In this document: positions 34,098 to 46,428 of the stretch, in pieces
Numbering within the stretch: the first letter of the stretch is position 1
How the letters are laid out: each line of letters begins with the position of its first letter
Assembly: GCA_940671915.1 (NCBI GenBank)
Contig: CALNVZ010000174.1
Coordinates: 75,123,704 to 75,187,703 of the forward strand
Direction: 5' to 3'
From: Paracentrotus lividus
Taxonomy: Eukaryota > Echinodermata > Echinoidea > Camarodonta > Echinidae
Length of the DNA stretch: 64,000 bases
Translations under genes and position numbers: made by a program
Notes under the pieces: generated by a model
Told to the model about the DNA's origin: nothing
The model's database searches: none
Seen by the model: the letters and a program-made list of their open reading frames with translations, nothing else

Positions 34098-35092
34098 TAC
34101 ACTGTTCGTCATAAAGGTGGAATGTTTTTTTCTGGCTCAATCGACATTATGTTGCTCCGTTATTAATTACTTGAATGTGTTTGTCACCTCTTTCACTTTC
34201 TGGGATCCTAGGTATATCTTGGACGTTCCCTCAACCCTTCCCGGGGATTTTTCTTCAAAAAAGCTTGTCACCCCCAGAAGATGGCCATTTTCGTCATTTT
34301 TTCTTATTTTTGGGGCCCTTTTTTGTTCACGCGACCCACCAAGGCCCCCTCAGTCTACCCCAAGGAAACACGTCTGAGGAGGAGATTTGTTATTGTTCTT
34401 TAAATTAATTCTAGATTTATGGTTACAGGCTCGACCCTTTTGTCTAGGGGAGGGGTCAAAATTTATTTTGATGGGGGTTCAACATTCATTTTATTCATTC
34501 TTACACCATGGAAATTTCTATCTTCCTTAAATTGTATTGTAAAATATTAACCAAACATAAATCACAATAAAATATTATCAATAATGACTATTTACAGCCT
34601 TGTCATCAAGGCTAAACAAAATGTAAGGGGAAACTAATTATATATTAGGGTAAAAGGTGGTTTTTCATTTCTTTTGTTTTCAGCATAAAGATGGAATAAA
34701 ATATTCCAAATTTTCACCAATCTCGTTTTTTACTTCAACCCCTCCCTTAGACAAGAGAACTAAGCCTGTCCCCAGAAATTTAGATTAACCTTAAGAACAA
34801 TATAAAACAATACACCTCAGTCGCGTTTCCTGGGGGTAGGACTGAGGGGGGCTTGATGGGCCGGGAAAACAAAAAGGGGCCCCAAAATGAGAAAAAAATG
34901 AGAAAAATGGGCATCACGGGGGTTGACAAAACTTCTTTGGAAAAAGGTCCACGTGAAGGGTGGGGAGAATGTCAAAGGTATAGCCAGGGTCCCAAAAAGT
35001 AAAAGTAGGGACAAACATATTCAAGAAATTAAAGTCAGAGCAAAATCATGTCGCTGCAAAAAAAATATTCCACCTTTATGACGGACAGTGTG
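34098..35092. mobile_element. Foldback element, ~1 kb, between (TA)n tracts
   Basis: CACTGTTCGTCATAAAGGTG (34100) mirrors CACCTTTATGACGGACAGTG (35071-35090). Arms of about 300 bp carry ATGGCCATTTTC, TTTTTGGGGCCC and CCCCCTCAGTC in inverted order. A TA target and CACTGT start suggest Tc1/mariner mobilisation; no transposase is present. Confidence 0.85.
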
Positions 35093-35156
35093 TATATATA
35101 TATATATATATAAATATATAAATATATAAATATATATATATATATTATATATATTA

Positions 35157-35226
<70 letters not shown>

Positions 35227-35240
35227 TATATATAAATTAT
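35093..35240. repeat. (TA)n microsatellite with ATAAATATA interruptions
   Basis: About 140 bp of TA with periodic ATAAATATA and TATTATATA interruptions. It lies directly between two TIR elements. Confidence 0.95.
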
Positions 35241-35249
35241 ATATTATAT

Positions 35250-38200
35250 GGTCGATTCCAGCGAAAAGTGTACACGGTGTTTTTGATCATGTTCAGGCCA
35301 ATAAAAAAATCCCAAAAAAATGTAGGAATCTCAATTTTGCGTTTTATGTATCCGCACCGGTGAACTTATTCGTGCCGCATTTGTTCCAACTTCATTTGAA
35401 GTGAAGTTTTTTTTTAGCGATTTAAAAACATGCCATTTTTGGCCATTTTTGGAAAAAAAAAATTAATTTTTTTTTCGCGACCAAACTTTTTAAAGAAAAT
35501 CATCAAATAATTTATATTCAATTTGTATTTTAGGATGGCACACATCTCAGGAGAAATTGTACCAAATTTGAATAATATAGGCTACAGAGCTACCAAGTCT
35601 CACGCATCTTGCGTGAGAATCACGCATTTCGGGTCCGTCTCACGATCTCACGCAGAACATCCCATTTCTCACGCAAAATGAGAAAAAGTAGAATTAATAT
35701 AGATTTTTTTACCATTTTGGAGTCTCAAAACCCTAAATATCGGTAGTTTTGTCGCGCATCAATCCCTGCGAGTGCGATGTTATCGTGCAGGCGATCTTTA
35801 TATGCAAGATAGCTTGCTACTTGAAAAATGTGTAGCGTGCGCGCGCGCCTCCTTTGTGTACAAATTACTACTGCGCGCGCGCTCATTTGGTAACGCGCGC
35901 CGCGTGCGCACTGCTTTCAAACACGATGTGAATGATCTCACGCAATTTTTTTTTTTTGAACTTGGCATCTCTGTATAGGGCAATCCAAACAATCTCTGGA
36001 ATTTTTTTTCGAGTGGTAAATTTGGATGTTACCTACGAATACAGCTTTTTTAAAAGCTAAAAACCATACTAGATATAACGAAGTACGGCTCCTAATTGCC
36101 CGTACAGAAGCGCTCACCATTCCCTATCGACATGCATTGTTCCCGGTGACATTGCTTTCTTTGTTAAACTGGCAGAAGAGGTCAAAGGTCCGAAATTTTC
36201 ATGTGGTCAAAAAATTCAGTTACCTACGAATACACCTATAAACCACTGCCATTTCTATACCTTAAAGAGATTAGTGACAAATATTGTAGGAAGTTGACAA
36301 ACGATGTCTTGCTGACGTGTGTAAACTTTATCATCCTTGAACAATAGGTTTTGTAGATATTGCCTTATAGTGCTGTATTCGTAGGTAACATTTGACATTC
36401 CGAATGTTACCTACGAATACATGTATGCATAGCGTGTTTCTGGCATTATTTTTTGTAATTTGTCTTGAGACTAAAGTTACAAACTTTTGTAGTTTCATTT
36501 GTCATATAATAGGATATTGTGTGACAATTTCTTGTTTGAATCTTATGTTTTCATTATGTTTCGACATTTTCCTTATTAATGTAAATAATTTATATTTTTT
36601 AATATTATTTGTTGAGAATAATTTTCCTCTGAAACAATGTTATTATCAAGTTTAATTTTTTTCGTAGCGCTTATCAAGTGGGGAAACTCTTTCAAATTTA
36701 ATTACCAAAAAAATTATAGCTTTTCAGGAATAAATAAAAACATGGGATACATGCTTCTGCAGTGGTGTCACGTGTATTCGTAGGTAACATGTGTATTCGT
36801 AGGTAACAGTGTAACGTTATCTCTAATTTTCGGCTTTACAATTACCTCACATTGCTTTTTCTTTATTGGAAAGGGAGAATAGTCCCAATAGATATTTGGG
36901 GAATCGTTTGGACCCAATAATATAAGTTATTTTATTGTATTGGTGATTATCAAAAATTGAAGTAAAGTGCCCCAAATTATAGCTTATTGCATTATTCGGG
37001 ATTAACAAATCCTTTTTTCCTATTTCATTCAAGGCACGTTTGCCGATTGACCACATCTGTACATAAAGATGTGAATTAACCTTCTCTAATTTATTTCAAA
37101 ATACGAAATGAATAATATTTACTGAGATGGATTTTCATTACTTATAAAAAAATAAAAAAAAACTAAACGTTGATTTCTTTTCCGACTATATCCTTTTTTT
37201 AGATTTCATTTATCAGGTGTTTATGTTTCTTATTATGAATTGCAATCTGGAGTTCAATACAAGCAAACTTGCCCCATTCTTTAAGTTATCTTTAATTTCC
37301 AAATTGGGATTTCATGCGTATTTACTCAGACCTCATAATTTTATAAGTTATCGAAATCATGTTGATTAAAGTAAAGTTTGACTTCATTTCATTTTATTTT
37401 TGATGAAAATGAAAATGATGTAAAAGTGACAGATGCAGACGTATATCACTATCTTTAATCATACAGTGCAGCAGAAATTCAATTTGGTTGGGATTTCAGC
37501 CTGGAGTGTGTGTCATTGACGTATTAAATTCTCAAATACTTTGATTTTGGTTACGTTCAGCAAGAGTCTTTAATTCTTTCCAATATTCATATCATATCAA
37601 GAAACAGTCAGTTATGAATATTTTTAACTCATAAGCAGTTCGAGACAGTCACTGTTACCACTCACAAATAGTATCATCAGAATAAGATAACAGAATGGAT
37701 AATCATATGTGCATGTAAGTGCCTAGATATATACGACGATACAAAACAACATTTTTTTTATTAGTTAAAGGAAGGGTAATAGAATATTTAGATTTTAAAA
37801 TGATATATAGCTAATATTTTGTTCCGTTTATGGTTTCACGCTTATGTAAATATGATTTCAAGATAAACGTGAGGAAAGAATGCCTATACAGTTGTGAATC
37901 ATTAAAAAAAAATGCTCTACATCTATAATGTAATGTTCGTCGAAAGACATTTGATTAACCTTTTTTTCCGAATTATGTTAAGTATTTATGTTAGAAAAGA
38001 AATATCGTATTCATTTTTTATTGTTGGCTAGGGGCTGATGCTATTAATGAATATTCGCAATAATTATTCCCATGTGTGAATCTTTTAGTTTAGACTTTAT
38101 CATTTTAATCGTATTTATGCTTGTTATCAAGCACAATGTTGAGAAAAATACCTTACACTTATTAGTACAATAATCTTGATTAAGATATAAACATACGACA

Positions 38201-38968
38201 ACACGGACAAATATTGACGTTTTTTGGTTAAAAGTTAGTGTCTCCCAAATACTTGGTAGTATGTTCCCATATATTGGCTGAGAAAGATATATTTCACAAG
38301 AAACAATTAGTTTGATACCCCTTCACGATTATTATATCAATTGGATCCAAACAAATAGTTTAAAATATACATGTAACCAGTTATACCTATGTTACTCGAT
38401 ACATTAGCTTGTTACCTACGAATACATATGTTTCTACCTCTTCTATAAACAAAAGTAATGGGCGGATTCCATTTTTTTTAGGGTTTTAATGAGGATTCAT
38501 TCTCTTTCTTTCAGTAAGATATGACATATCTCTAATTAGCGTCGTGAAGATTAACAATGCAAACTGACACAACCCCTGTTTTTCAAAAAGATTGTCTTAA
38601 AACTATACTTTTAATGAGATATGGCAAATACAAGGAAATTAGGAGCACAAGCCCGCTCTTACCGATTTTAACTATTGTTAGAATCTTATTGATGGAATGG
38701 AATGACATATTTGGAAGGAAAATGTATATTAGGAGGCAAAATTCTGACTGTATCACATTAGGGTACGTGTATTCGTAGGTAAAATGCAAAAAATATGTTT
38801 TATTTTACCCCTCTGCCACAAAGTCAATTTGGGAGATTAAGCGTGGCAATTTATCACACGGATAGGTTGATATGTTGACTTTAAGTGGGTCAAAGGACTA
38901 AATCATCAAAGAGGTTCTAAATTTGGACTCAACTTTTTCGCCGTGTACACTTTTCGCTGGAATCGACC
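35250..38968. mobile_element. 3.7-kb TIR element with scattered TGTTACCTACGAATAC motif
   Basis: The 28-bp ends at 35250-35277 (GGTCGATTCCAGCGAAAAGT...) and 38941-38968 (...ACTTTTCGCTGGAATCGACC) are perfect inverted repeats, flanked by TA-rich sequence on both sides. The interior has no ORF longer than 90 codons. The 16-mer TGTTACCTACGAATAC or its complement occurs eight times (36027, 36219, 36375, 36405, 36774, 36793, 38410, 38769). A smaller element lies at 35583-35975. Confidence 0.85.
35583..35975. mobile_element. Small TIR element, CTCACGCA-rich, nested
   Basis: TACAGAGCTACCAAGT (35583) mirrors ACTTGGCATCTCTGTA (35960-35975). Outside lie TATAGGC and TATAGGGC, which may be an imperfect target duplication. 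The left arm is rich in TCTCACGCA/TGCGTGAG words and the right part in CGCGCGC runs. Confidence 0.65.
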
Positions 38969-39006
38969 AATATATATAATATATATATATATATTATATA
39001 TATATA

Positions 39007-39045
<39 letters not shown>
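38969..39045. repeat. (TA)n microsatellite
   Basis: About 70 bp of TA with two TATTATA interruptions, directly outside the right end of the 3.7-kb element. Confidence 0.95.
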
Positions 39046-40640
39046 GCTTAATATAGATTTTCCAAGAAACAATTCTGCCCATCCTTCCTCCTATTTTTTT
39101 TAGCTGCCCCCCCCCCCCCCTTCCCCCTATTCTCAAGGCTATAAGCTTTATGTTGAATATTAGAAAACAGATAATTTGGTTAATGACCAATTTAATGTAC
39201 AGGTAAGATTATTTTCAACTTGATATATGTCAAAATAAAGACAAAAGTTCAATTCCAAGAGCAGAACAGTGTTAAAAAAACTTGTCCGGGTGGACTTCAC
39301 CGACTGTAGTTGTCCTACGTTTTTCGAATAATTTTGTCGACGACTGGGCCCTACATCATGTAAACCAGGAGACAATAAAGTCTAAGTACTGCCATGGCCT
39401 TAGGTAAACGTAGTCATTATCATAAGTTAATTATTAACATTTATGACAAGTTTTATACATGAAGAGTGTGTCAACAATACGATTTGGGACTTAAAATGTA
39501 TATACATGTATACCAGTAGGCCTTTATTTACTTAAAAAACATAATCGGAATAGATACGATTCAAACAATGCAAATGTAAACTACCACATCGACAAACTCA
39601 AAAGATATGCAATCTTATAGCTTCATTTATCTGCAGCACATATACAGCACGAATACTTTGACACCAGCAGAAATACCACTTTGTTCCGGTTTTGATTTCA
39701 TGAATTCGCTTGTCCTCGTTTTCCTGACGATGTCATACCTCCCCTAAACCAATTCCAGGGAAGGAAAATGTTGAAATAAAAACATTGCCAATCCAACGAT
39801 GCCTATATTTTGGGTAAATGTTGATATTATCATTATCCTTATACTTAAATTATTTGTCCCCGTTTGTTTCCTTACTTTTATTCAGGCACCCTAAAATCAC
39901 ACCTTTTCTTACCTAAAAAGGATAATTTTCATCCTAAAAAAGAAAAACCCCTTTTGAAAAGAGGGAACTCTTTATATTGAAAACAAGTTCTTCTTTTTTT
40001 TTTTAATTCCTTATCGTCTTTTCTACTTATTTCTACATACTTTACTTCATTTTTTTTTTCCTTCTTCGGTCGACATTTGACCTCGCATTAAGACAAGAAT
40101 AATAACCAAAATACATGAAACAATAAGCCCTTCTTGCTGGAGGCAATGTATTGTAAAAAGAATTTCTTTCCTAATTGGATTGGCCTGTAGGTGGTTATAT
40201 ACAGCTCCTTAACTTAATTCCTATTATTCTCCTTTTAACGCCCTCCCCCTTTTTTATAGCGCATTCGTTTAATTAAAACAAGTAAATGTCCGTCAAATAG
40301 GTAATTAACATCATGAGGACAATTATTTTTCAATTCGAAATTGAAAATTTCCTTCAACGGGCACTTTTGGTATTTGTCTTATCAAATCCAAATCTTTCCA
40401 GCACGGTTGTTGTGTGACCCCGAACAAAGTGTATGGAAATAATGGATTAAGTTACCCCCATGCTGAAAGGGTGTTGTTGACAATCAGAAGCACTGATATA
40501 TATTATTATTGTTTATCTATTTATTTATTCGTGAAGCTCTCATACTCGAAATTATTTTGCCAATTCAGATAAATTGTATCTTCAAGTCAGAAGTTTAGAT
40601 CATTGAGGTCTATAATTCACAATTTAATTCAATTTCATGC
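39046..40640. other. No gene recognised
   Basis: Contains a C-run at 39107-39130 and several poly-T tracts near 39990-40060. No credible exon, RNA or terminal repeat. Confidence 0.45.
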
Positions 40641-41207
40641 TCAACATTATTTATTTATTTACTTATTTATACATTGTTTATAGTGCACCCTTTCAACAAT
40701 AGGCTGGAATTTCAAGGGGTCCCACAAAAAAAAATTATCATATACATACATCATTCAATCCGTAAACAAAAAATAGACATCAAAATACATGAAAATAATT
40801 CAACATAGATAAAAATGATAAAAAGAAGAATTCATGTATTTACAATGTTGATATTAGATAAGATTTGAGTGATTTTAGTAGGTGCTAATTGCAGGGAGAT
40901 TTTTTTATGTTTACAGCTATGGAGTTAAAAATTTTGATGGCAGAATATATAAAAGAGTGTTTTAGATTATCTGTTTTACATTTCGGGATGGAGAGATTTT
41001 GGTTTGCGGCAGTACGGGTATTGATATTATGTTCCTCAAATATGTATTGAAACTTGTTCTGAAAGAAATCAGAAGATAAGTTATTTAGGCATTTATAAAC
41101 AATACTACATCTTAAACATAACTCTTTTTCTCGTAATATAATCGATTAAATGAGTATGGATGGGGTAAAATAATTAGTTTCAAGGATTATTCTAGCAGCA
41201 CGTTTCT
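40640..41207 (-). pseudogene. LINE reverse transcriptase C-terminus and 3' UTR, minus strand
   Basis: Minus-strand translation from 41205 gives LQKRAARIILETNYFTPSIL, then YKCLNNLSSDFFQNKFQYI, NINTRTAANQNLSIPKCKTD and FIYSAIKIFNSI. This is the conserved tail of CR1-like reverse transcriptases (LQKRAARII.., YKCLN.L.P.YF.., NTR....L.IP...T..G..SF.Y...K.WN.L). Stops and frameshifts are present. The 3' UTR ends GCACTATAAACAATGTATAA followed by an (AAAT)n tail near 40650. The copy starts right beside the TIR element at 41213. Confidence 0.75.
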
Positions 41208-41625
41208 GAAGCTAATACCCCCATCACACTGAGCTCGTTCCTACTACGTCCTTGCAAATTTTGCCGAACGGGCTTAGTCTGTGTGTAAACTGAGTGGACG
41301 TAGTAAATACTTCTTACGATCTGTCTACGAACTTCATGGAATAGCTCGGTCGGATTTTCAAAAAAGTGTTCAAAAAAATCGGGCGCCCATCTCGTCCTAA
41401 AATTTAACAGGGTGGCAACGTACCTGGGAAACGAGATGGACGTACTACAAACGAAATTGCCGTACTTAAATCGTTCTAAAGATGTGCTAAGACGCCGTTC
41501 TTTTCGGACCAATGGCCGTTTTTCGTATTTATTTCTAAAAGTTGTGAGATTTCTGTAATTGTAACAATTAATGTGTGGCAATTAAACAGTTGATCTATTC
41601 GCTAATACTCGTATCAGGACATCTC

Positions 41626-42045
41626 CCCGGAGGACAACTCCCCCGGGGACAACTCCCGGAGGACAGCTCCCCCGGAGGACATCTCCCCGGAGGACAACTC
41701 CCCCGGAGGACAACACCACCGAAGGACAGCTCCCCCGTAGGACATCTCCCCCGAGGACAGTCCCCCCAAGGACAACTCCCCCGGAGGACATCTCCCCGAT
41801 GAAAACTCCCCCGGAGGACAAGTCCCCCGGAGGACATCTCCCCCGATGAAAATTCCCCTGGAGGACAAGTCCCCCGGAGGACAAGTCCCCTGGGGACAAC
41901 TCCCCCGGAGGACAGCTCCTCTGGAGGACAACTCCCCCGGAGGACAACTCCCCCGAAGGACAACTCCCCGGAGGACGACTCCCCCGGAGGACAACTCCCC
42001 CGCAGCACAACTCCCCCGCAGGACAAGTCCCCCGGAGGACAACTC
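41626..42045 (+). repeat. 15-17-bp minisatellite, CCGGAGGACAACTCCCC
   Basis: About 26 copies of a unit reading CCCGGAGGACAACTCC, 15 to 17 bp long, with variants GGACATCTCC and GGACAAGTCC. The opposite strand is open in all three frames because the complement of the unit contains no stop and its 16-bp length cycles the frame. Every frame reads the same GELSSGGVVLRGSCPP-like peptide, so the long ORFs are not genes. Confidence 0.95.
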
Positions 42046-42091
42046 AACCATTCCGGGAGATAGATCCACATACACATCGTTTATATTTGCT

Positions 42092-42126
<35 letters not shown>

Positions 42127-42392
42127 GATATAGCCATTGCTACATACAAATTTTTGGCAATTTTTCTTTTTCTTTTTCCGGCGAAGGGTGTTAAAGTTTG
42201 GGAGCTGTAGAGGCGTGCTGCTATTGAACCGAATTTTATCGTCAAAGGAGAGAGAGGGATATCAACTTCAATCTTAAATCACCATAGGAAGATGATCTGA
42301 TTAGATTTAGGATATGTAGGTCAATGGTCAGGCCCGAACTAGGATTTTTGCGGGGGTTCGAAATCTGAAAATGAACCTTTTGAAGGGATGAT

Positions 42393-42984
42393 TTGAGCGC
42401 AAAGTGCAAGCCAAAATTTTTGACTAAAAATGACCCGAAGCAGTATATATTGTACTTTTATTGTTCTATTTTTGTTTTTGTTATTCTTTTACAAACGGTG
42501 ACGATCATCTTCTTTTTAGCCCCCCCCCCCCCAAAAAAAAAAAAAAGAAAAAAAGAAGAAAAAAAAAAAAAAGATTTTCAAGCGCGAATCGTCAAGTGGA
42601 AAATTTTATATCACACCTCTTCAATTATATCGAAAAAGCACAGGTACATATTTGATACAAGGCTTTGTTTTGTTTTGTTTGGCTTGTTCAGCAAATGTTT
42701 TACAATTATAAAAATGTTTTTATCGGATATGTTGACGGAAATACTGAAAAACTGGTTGATATACCGATATGTTTTAATTTTCATCTACTTCTGGAGAATT
42801 TTCATACCAACACTAGTTGCAATAACACCCTCTTTTGATAGCGATGACACGGCATGAATGCAAAGCTGTGCAAGCCGTGCATACTTATGAACACACCATT
42901 CAGATTATAACATTATTGTCTGTAAAATCTTAAACCCAATGACAATGATTGTATTAACTTATTCCTTGAAAAATGACAAAACAA
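42393..42984. other. Unassigned spacer of the 3.8-kb element
   Basis: Holds a C-run/A-run junction at 42521-42573 and a diverged GAGCGCAAAGTGCAAGCC word related to the CpG-rich array family. The 154-codon ORF is made of these low-complexity runs and lacks any motif. Confidence 0.5.
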
Positions 42985-43039
42985 GTGGCAGAAGCGAATC
43001 TAGAGGGGGGGTTGGGGTCGCAACCCCCCCCCCCCCCCC

Positions 43040-43074
<35 letters not shown>

Positions 43075-43272
43075 GGGACCATTTTTTAAAATCTTAGATG
43101 CAAAGAAACGCCATTTTCACACACAGATTTTCAAAAATTTTTCCCTACTGTCGGAGGGGACACCCCCCTCCCACACCCTCCCCCCTCGCTCGCTCCGCTC
43201 GCTTGGACTCGGTCGCTACGCTCCCTCGCATACCACCCCAACCCCCTTTAAAAAGCTGGATCCGCCCTGAGT
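42985..43272. mobile_element. MITE-like segment ending GGATCCGCCCTG
   Basis: The left end AGAAGCGAATCTAGAGGGGG and the right end (complement) AGGGCGGATCCAGCTTTTTA followed by AAGGGGGTTGGGGT are similar in inverted orientation. It contains C- and A-runs (43022-43070) and CTCGCTCGCTCCGCTCGCTT. The 50420-50445 segment looks like another copy's right end (GAAAATCCTGGATCCACGCC). Confidence 0.45.
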
Positions 43273-43805
43273 GATGATGTTGGAATTGAGTTTTGTGAAT
43301 TTCTTTTTGATAAATAAAAATTGGTTCTCGTTTAAACTTTTGCGCCCATTCTTATTTGTTTAGGGTGTGATTAATAATAAATTAAAGCTTAATTATCGTG
43401 GCTCACCCCCCCCCCTTTGCTGAAGACGACTAGAGATATGTATGCCAACTCGCCCTTCGTGCTCTTTTGTACTCGTGTAGCTTCGTATTTAGTACCCCAT
43501 TTAGCATCCTTCCTTTTTTCAACATTCTTTTTAGTTCTTGCACTTTCAGTATTTTTCCTTTTTTGATTGTCACATTTCCTTGGGGTACCTCTGAATCTGC
43601 CAAACCTAACAACTTTTGAGGAAGGAGTAGCCATTCATAGATTTGAAGGGTGGTTCCAATGGATGATTAGCAATTAAACAACCATTCCCATCCTCGCTTG
43701 TCATTACAGAAGGGTTACTCCATGCAAAAATTAATGTAATAATTGTAACAGAAAGCAAAAACCAAGGGGTTTGGCATAAAATCAATAGTTATAAAGCATT
43801 TAAAG

Positions 43806-44222
43806 TGAGGGGAGATGTCATCCGGGAGTTATCCTTGGGGACCTATCCTCCGGGGAGATGTCCTCCGGGGAGTTGTCCTCCAGGGAAGTCGTCCTGCGGG
43901 GGAGTTGCCTCCGGGGAGCTGTCCTCCGGGGTGTTGTCCTCCGGGGGAGTTGTCCTCAGGGGGTGTTGTCCTCCGGGGAGTTGTCCTCCAGCGGGTTGTC
44001 CAGGGGGAGGTTGTCCTCCGTGGGAGTTGTCCCTGGGGGAAAGCTGTCCTCCGGGGGACTCGTCCTTGGGGGACCTGTCCTCCAGGGGAGATGTCCTGCG
44101 GGGGAGTTGTCCTCCGGGGAGTTGTCCTCCGGGGGCAGATGTCCTCCGGGGGAGTTGTCCTCCGGGGGAGCTGTCATCCGGGAGTTGTCCCCGGGGGAGT
44201 TGTCCTCCGGGGGAGATGTCCT
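43806..44222 (-). repeat. Minisatellite, inverse orientation (GGGGAGTTGTCCTCCGG)
   Basis: About 25 copies of the complement of the 41626-42045 unit. The three plus-strand ORFs here are the mirror of the minus-strand ORFs in the other array and are equally non-genic. Confidence 0.95.
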
Positions 44223-45014
44223 AGAACCGCTAATACTATTATCACACTGAACAATTTCTTACCATGTTATTGAAATTATTGCAGAATGGGCTTAATCTAT
44301 GTACACACGGAGTGGACGAACTTGAGACCTATTTCAATCTGCTAAGGACTTTATAGCACGGGTTTGGATAGCAATACGTTTCAATTTTTAAACAGAACGG
44401 CATGTCATAATTCCCGTCACACTGAGCTAGTTCTCACTGCGTTATTGGTAGTTCTTGGTGAACGGGCTCAATCTGTTTACACACGGACTGAACGTAGTAC
44501 AGACCTTTTAGAATCTAGTACAGACCGTTTACAATCTGTTTACGAACTTGGCGAACGGGCCCGAACGGAGAGAACGGAAAGGCATTCCGATTTTTTTTTT
44601 TTTGAACAAGTTAAAAAAAATCGTACTGGCTTCCAGTTCTAAAATTAAACGTAGTGACAACGTTCCTTAAATGGGTAGGGCTTACTCTGAACGAGAAGGA
44701 CGTACTACGAACATGGTACCTAACTTTTATCATGCTGCGCATAGGCACTTTTAGTGACGGTTTGGACGTGCTACGAACGGTATAGAGTGAACGAGCCGTT
44801 TATTCGGTCTGAACTGGATAACGTATTGCGGACGCGATAAAGACGGAATTGACGTAACGAGAACTATTCATGAACTGCCTAGTATCGTATTCAAGAAATT
44901 ATTTTTCAAAGTTATAAGTTCCAACCCGACCAAAGCCCGTTCAGCAATTTTTTAAAGAACGGGCAAGAACGTTATAGAACGTTATAGAACGACCTCAGTG
45001 TGACGGCCCCCTTA

Positions 45015-45357
45015 GTATATAATGATTGACAAAGACAGTTTTATGAAGAAGTTGGTTAAAAAACTTGTTTATGACTTTAATTATTGAGGGTCGGATGAAC
45101 AAGAATCTTTTCAATTTCGTTAACGATTTGCCGCATTGCAGTTGCATCCAATAACCACCAGGTAATACTATACTATAAGCGTTTTGAACAACTATCATTA
45201 AACATTATAAATGAAAGAAAAAATCAATCCCTTTGCTAGTTTTACCGCCTTTTTCTTTCATTTACCTTCATTTTTCCAAACAAAAAAAAGTACCGATATA
45301 AAACAAAATATCTAAGAATCCTAAAAGTATAAGGTGCTTTTATTTCGATCCTGTTAG

Positions 45358-45403
<46 letters not shown>

Positions 45404-46428
45404 AAACATTGGCACATTTCATTGTACTGCATTAACTTAAAAAATGGATCTAGCTTTTATTTTAACAAAAGGTCGACTTTTTTTGTTGCCCTTTCCCCTT
45501 TTGGCGCCACTTTTTGTTGAACCGGGCCAAGTTGCCATTGGTCCTACAACTAGGAAACAAGGCCTTAGTTATATAGTCTTTAGATTTATTTTCTATGTGC
45601 ACGAGAATATATTTGTCTTTTATACCGGGAAATGTAAAATTGGTGTAAAACTGAAGAATAATATTTTTCATTGACTGCTAATGGCAAAAGAAACAATTTT
45701 TTGTTTAGCTCTAATGTCAGGTGCGGATCCACTATCTGCAATTTGATTAGATTATGCAGGCCCAATTGTCGGGGACAATAGCCGCTGAATTATGTTAAAG
45801 GTTTTCCCAGTCAATTTTACACATATGTCATTAAAATCTATTCTAAGATCATTCAGTTTCGCCGCAGTTGTGATCTATTGGGCAAACCACCATTTAAACG
45901 TATATAATGTTAATTAAATTCGTTTATTCATGCAATTAAATGTACCAAGTCGATTTTAAAAAGTAGTATAATCACTTTAAAAAAAAATTCTTTCAAATTT
46001 ATTTTTGTTTCGTTCGAGATTCTTGAATCAGCCATCAAAGTTTAGACCAAAAAAAACATTAAATTTTCGAAATGGGAATTTTGTATTTTTCTTTTTGCTC
46101 GTTCGAGTTTATTAATTCTGCAACATATTATACAAAAAAAGTGGTGCGCATTGAATCTTTAGACATAGATTATTAGAAATATCCCCTATAGCAACGAAAA
46201 TAAAGAATGCAAAGATGAAAAGAAGGACAGCCAAACACGCACATAAATACCATTTCTACAGTAATGCAAAATACACCTTTACAAAATAACACATGCTTTT
46301 ATCGACACTTTGTTTACATGATCTATGAAGGATTTAAAACCGAAAAGGGTAAAAAGTGCTTGAAATATCACTAAAATTTTTTCTCCTAAAGGAAATAAGT
46401 GGGATGATTCTCATTCAAGACTTTATTT
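45015..46428. other. No gene recognised
   Basis: Contains a 40-bp poly-T tract at 45361-45399. The complementary short ORFs at 45444-45674 show no motif. Confidence 0.45.

Larger units (their letters stand above)
41213..45014. mobile_element. 3.8-kb TIR element with inverted minisatellite arrays
   Basis: CATCACACTGAGCTCGTTC (left, 41221) mirrors GAACGACCTCAGTGTGACGG (right, 44988-45007). CTAA at the left and TTAG at the right extend the terminal repeat. A further copy of the terminus in left orientation lies at 44407 (CCCGTCACACTGAGCTAGTT). CGTAGTA, GAACGGGC and GTACTACGAAC words fill both outer 400 bp. The arrays at 41626-42045 and 43806-44222 form the inner arms. No transposase ORF. Confidence 0.75.

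Noticed and set aside
34000-35230. Tyr/Ile-repeat ORFs
   Set aside because: They are translations of (TA)n microsatellites.
38557-38789. 73-codon plus-strand ORF with a minus-strand shadow inside the 3.7-kb TIR element
   Set aside because: Considered as a transposase remnant, but no catalytic or DNA-binding motif is visible and it ends in the 16-bp repeat motif.
42393-42857. 154-codon ORF with a hydrophobic stretch and a poly-Lys tract
   Set aside because: The Pro/Lys run is a C-run/A-run junction, and the hydrophobic part is AT-rich spacer of a transposon. No conserved motif.
41582-44273. Long G/S/C/P-rich ORFs (129-160 codons) on both strands
   Set aside because: All are a 16-bp minisatellite read in frame. 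All three frames give the same peptide, so they are not proteins.
41213-45200. The TIR element interrupting the LINE at 40640-41207
   Set aside because: The LINE ends at the element's edge, but sequence beyond the right end (45015 on) does not translate into the expected upstream RT segment, so a split LINE is not supported there.
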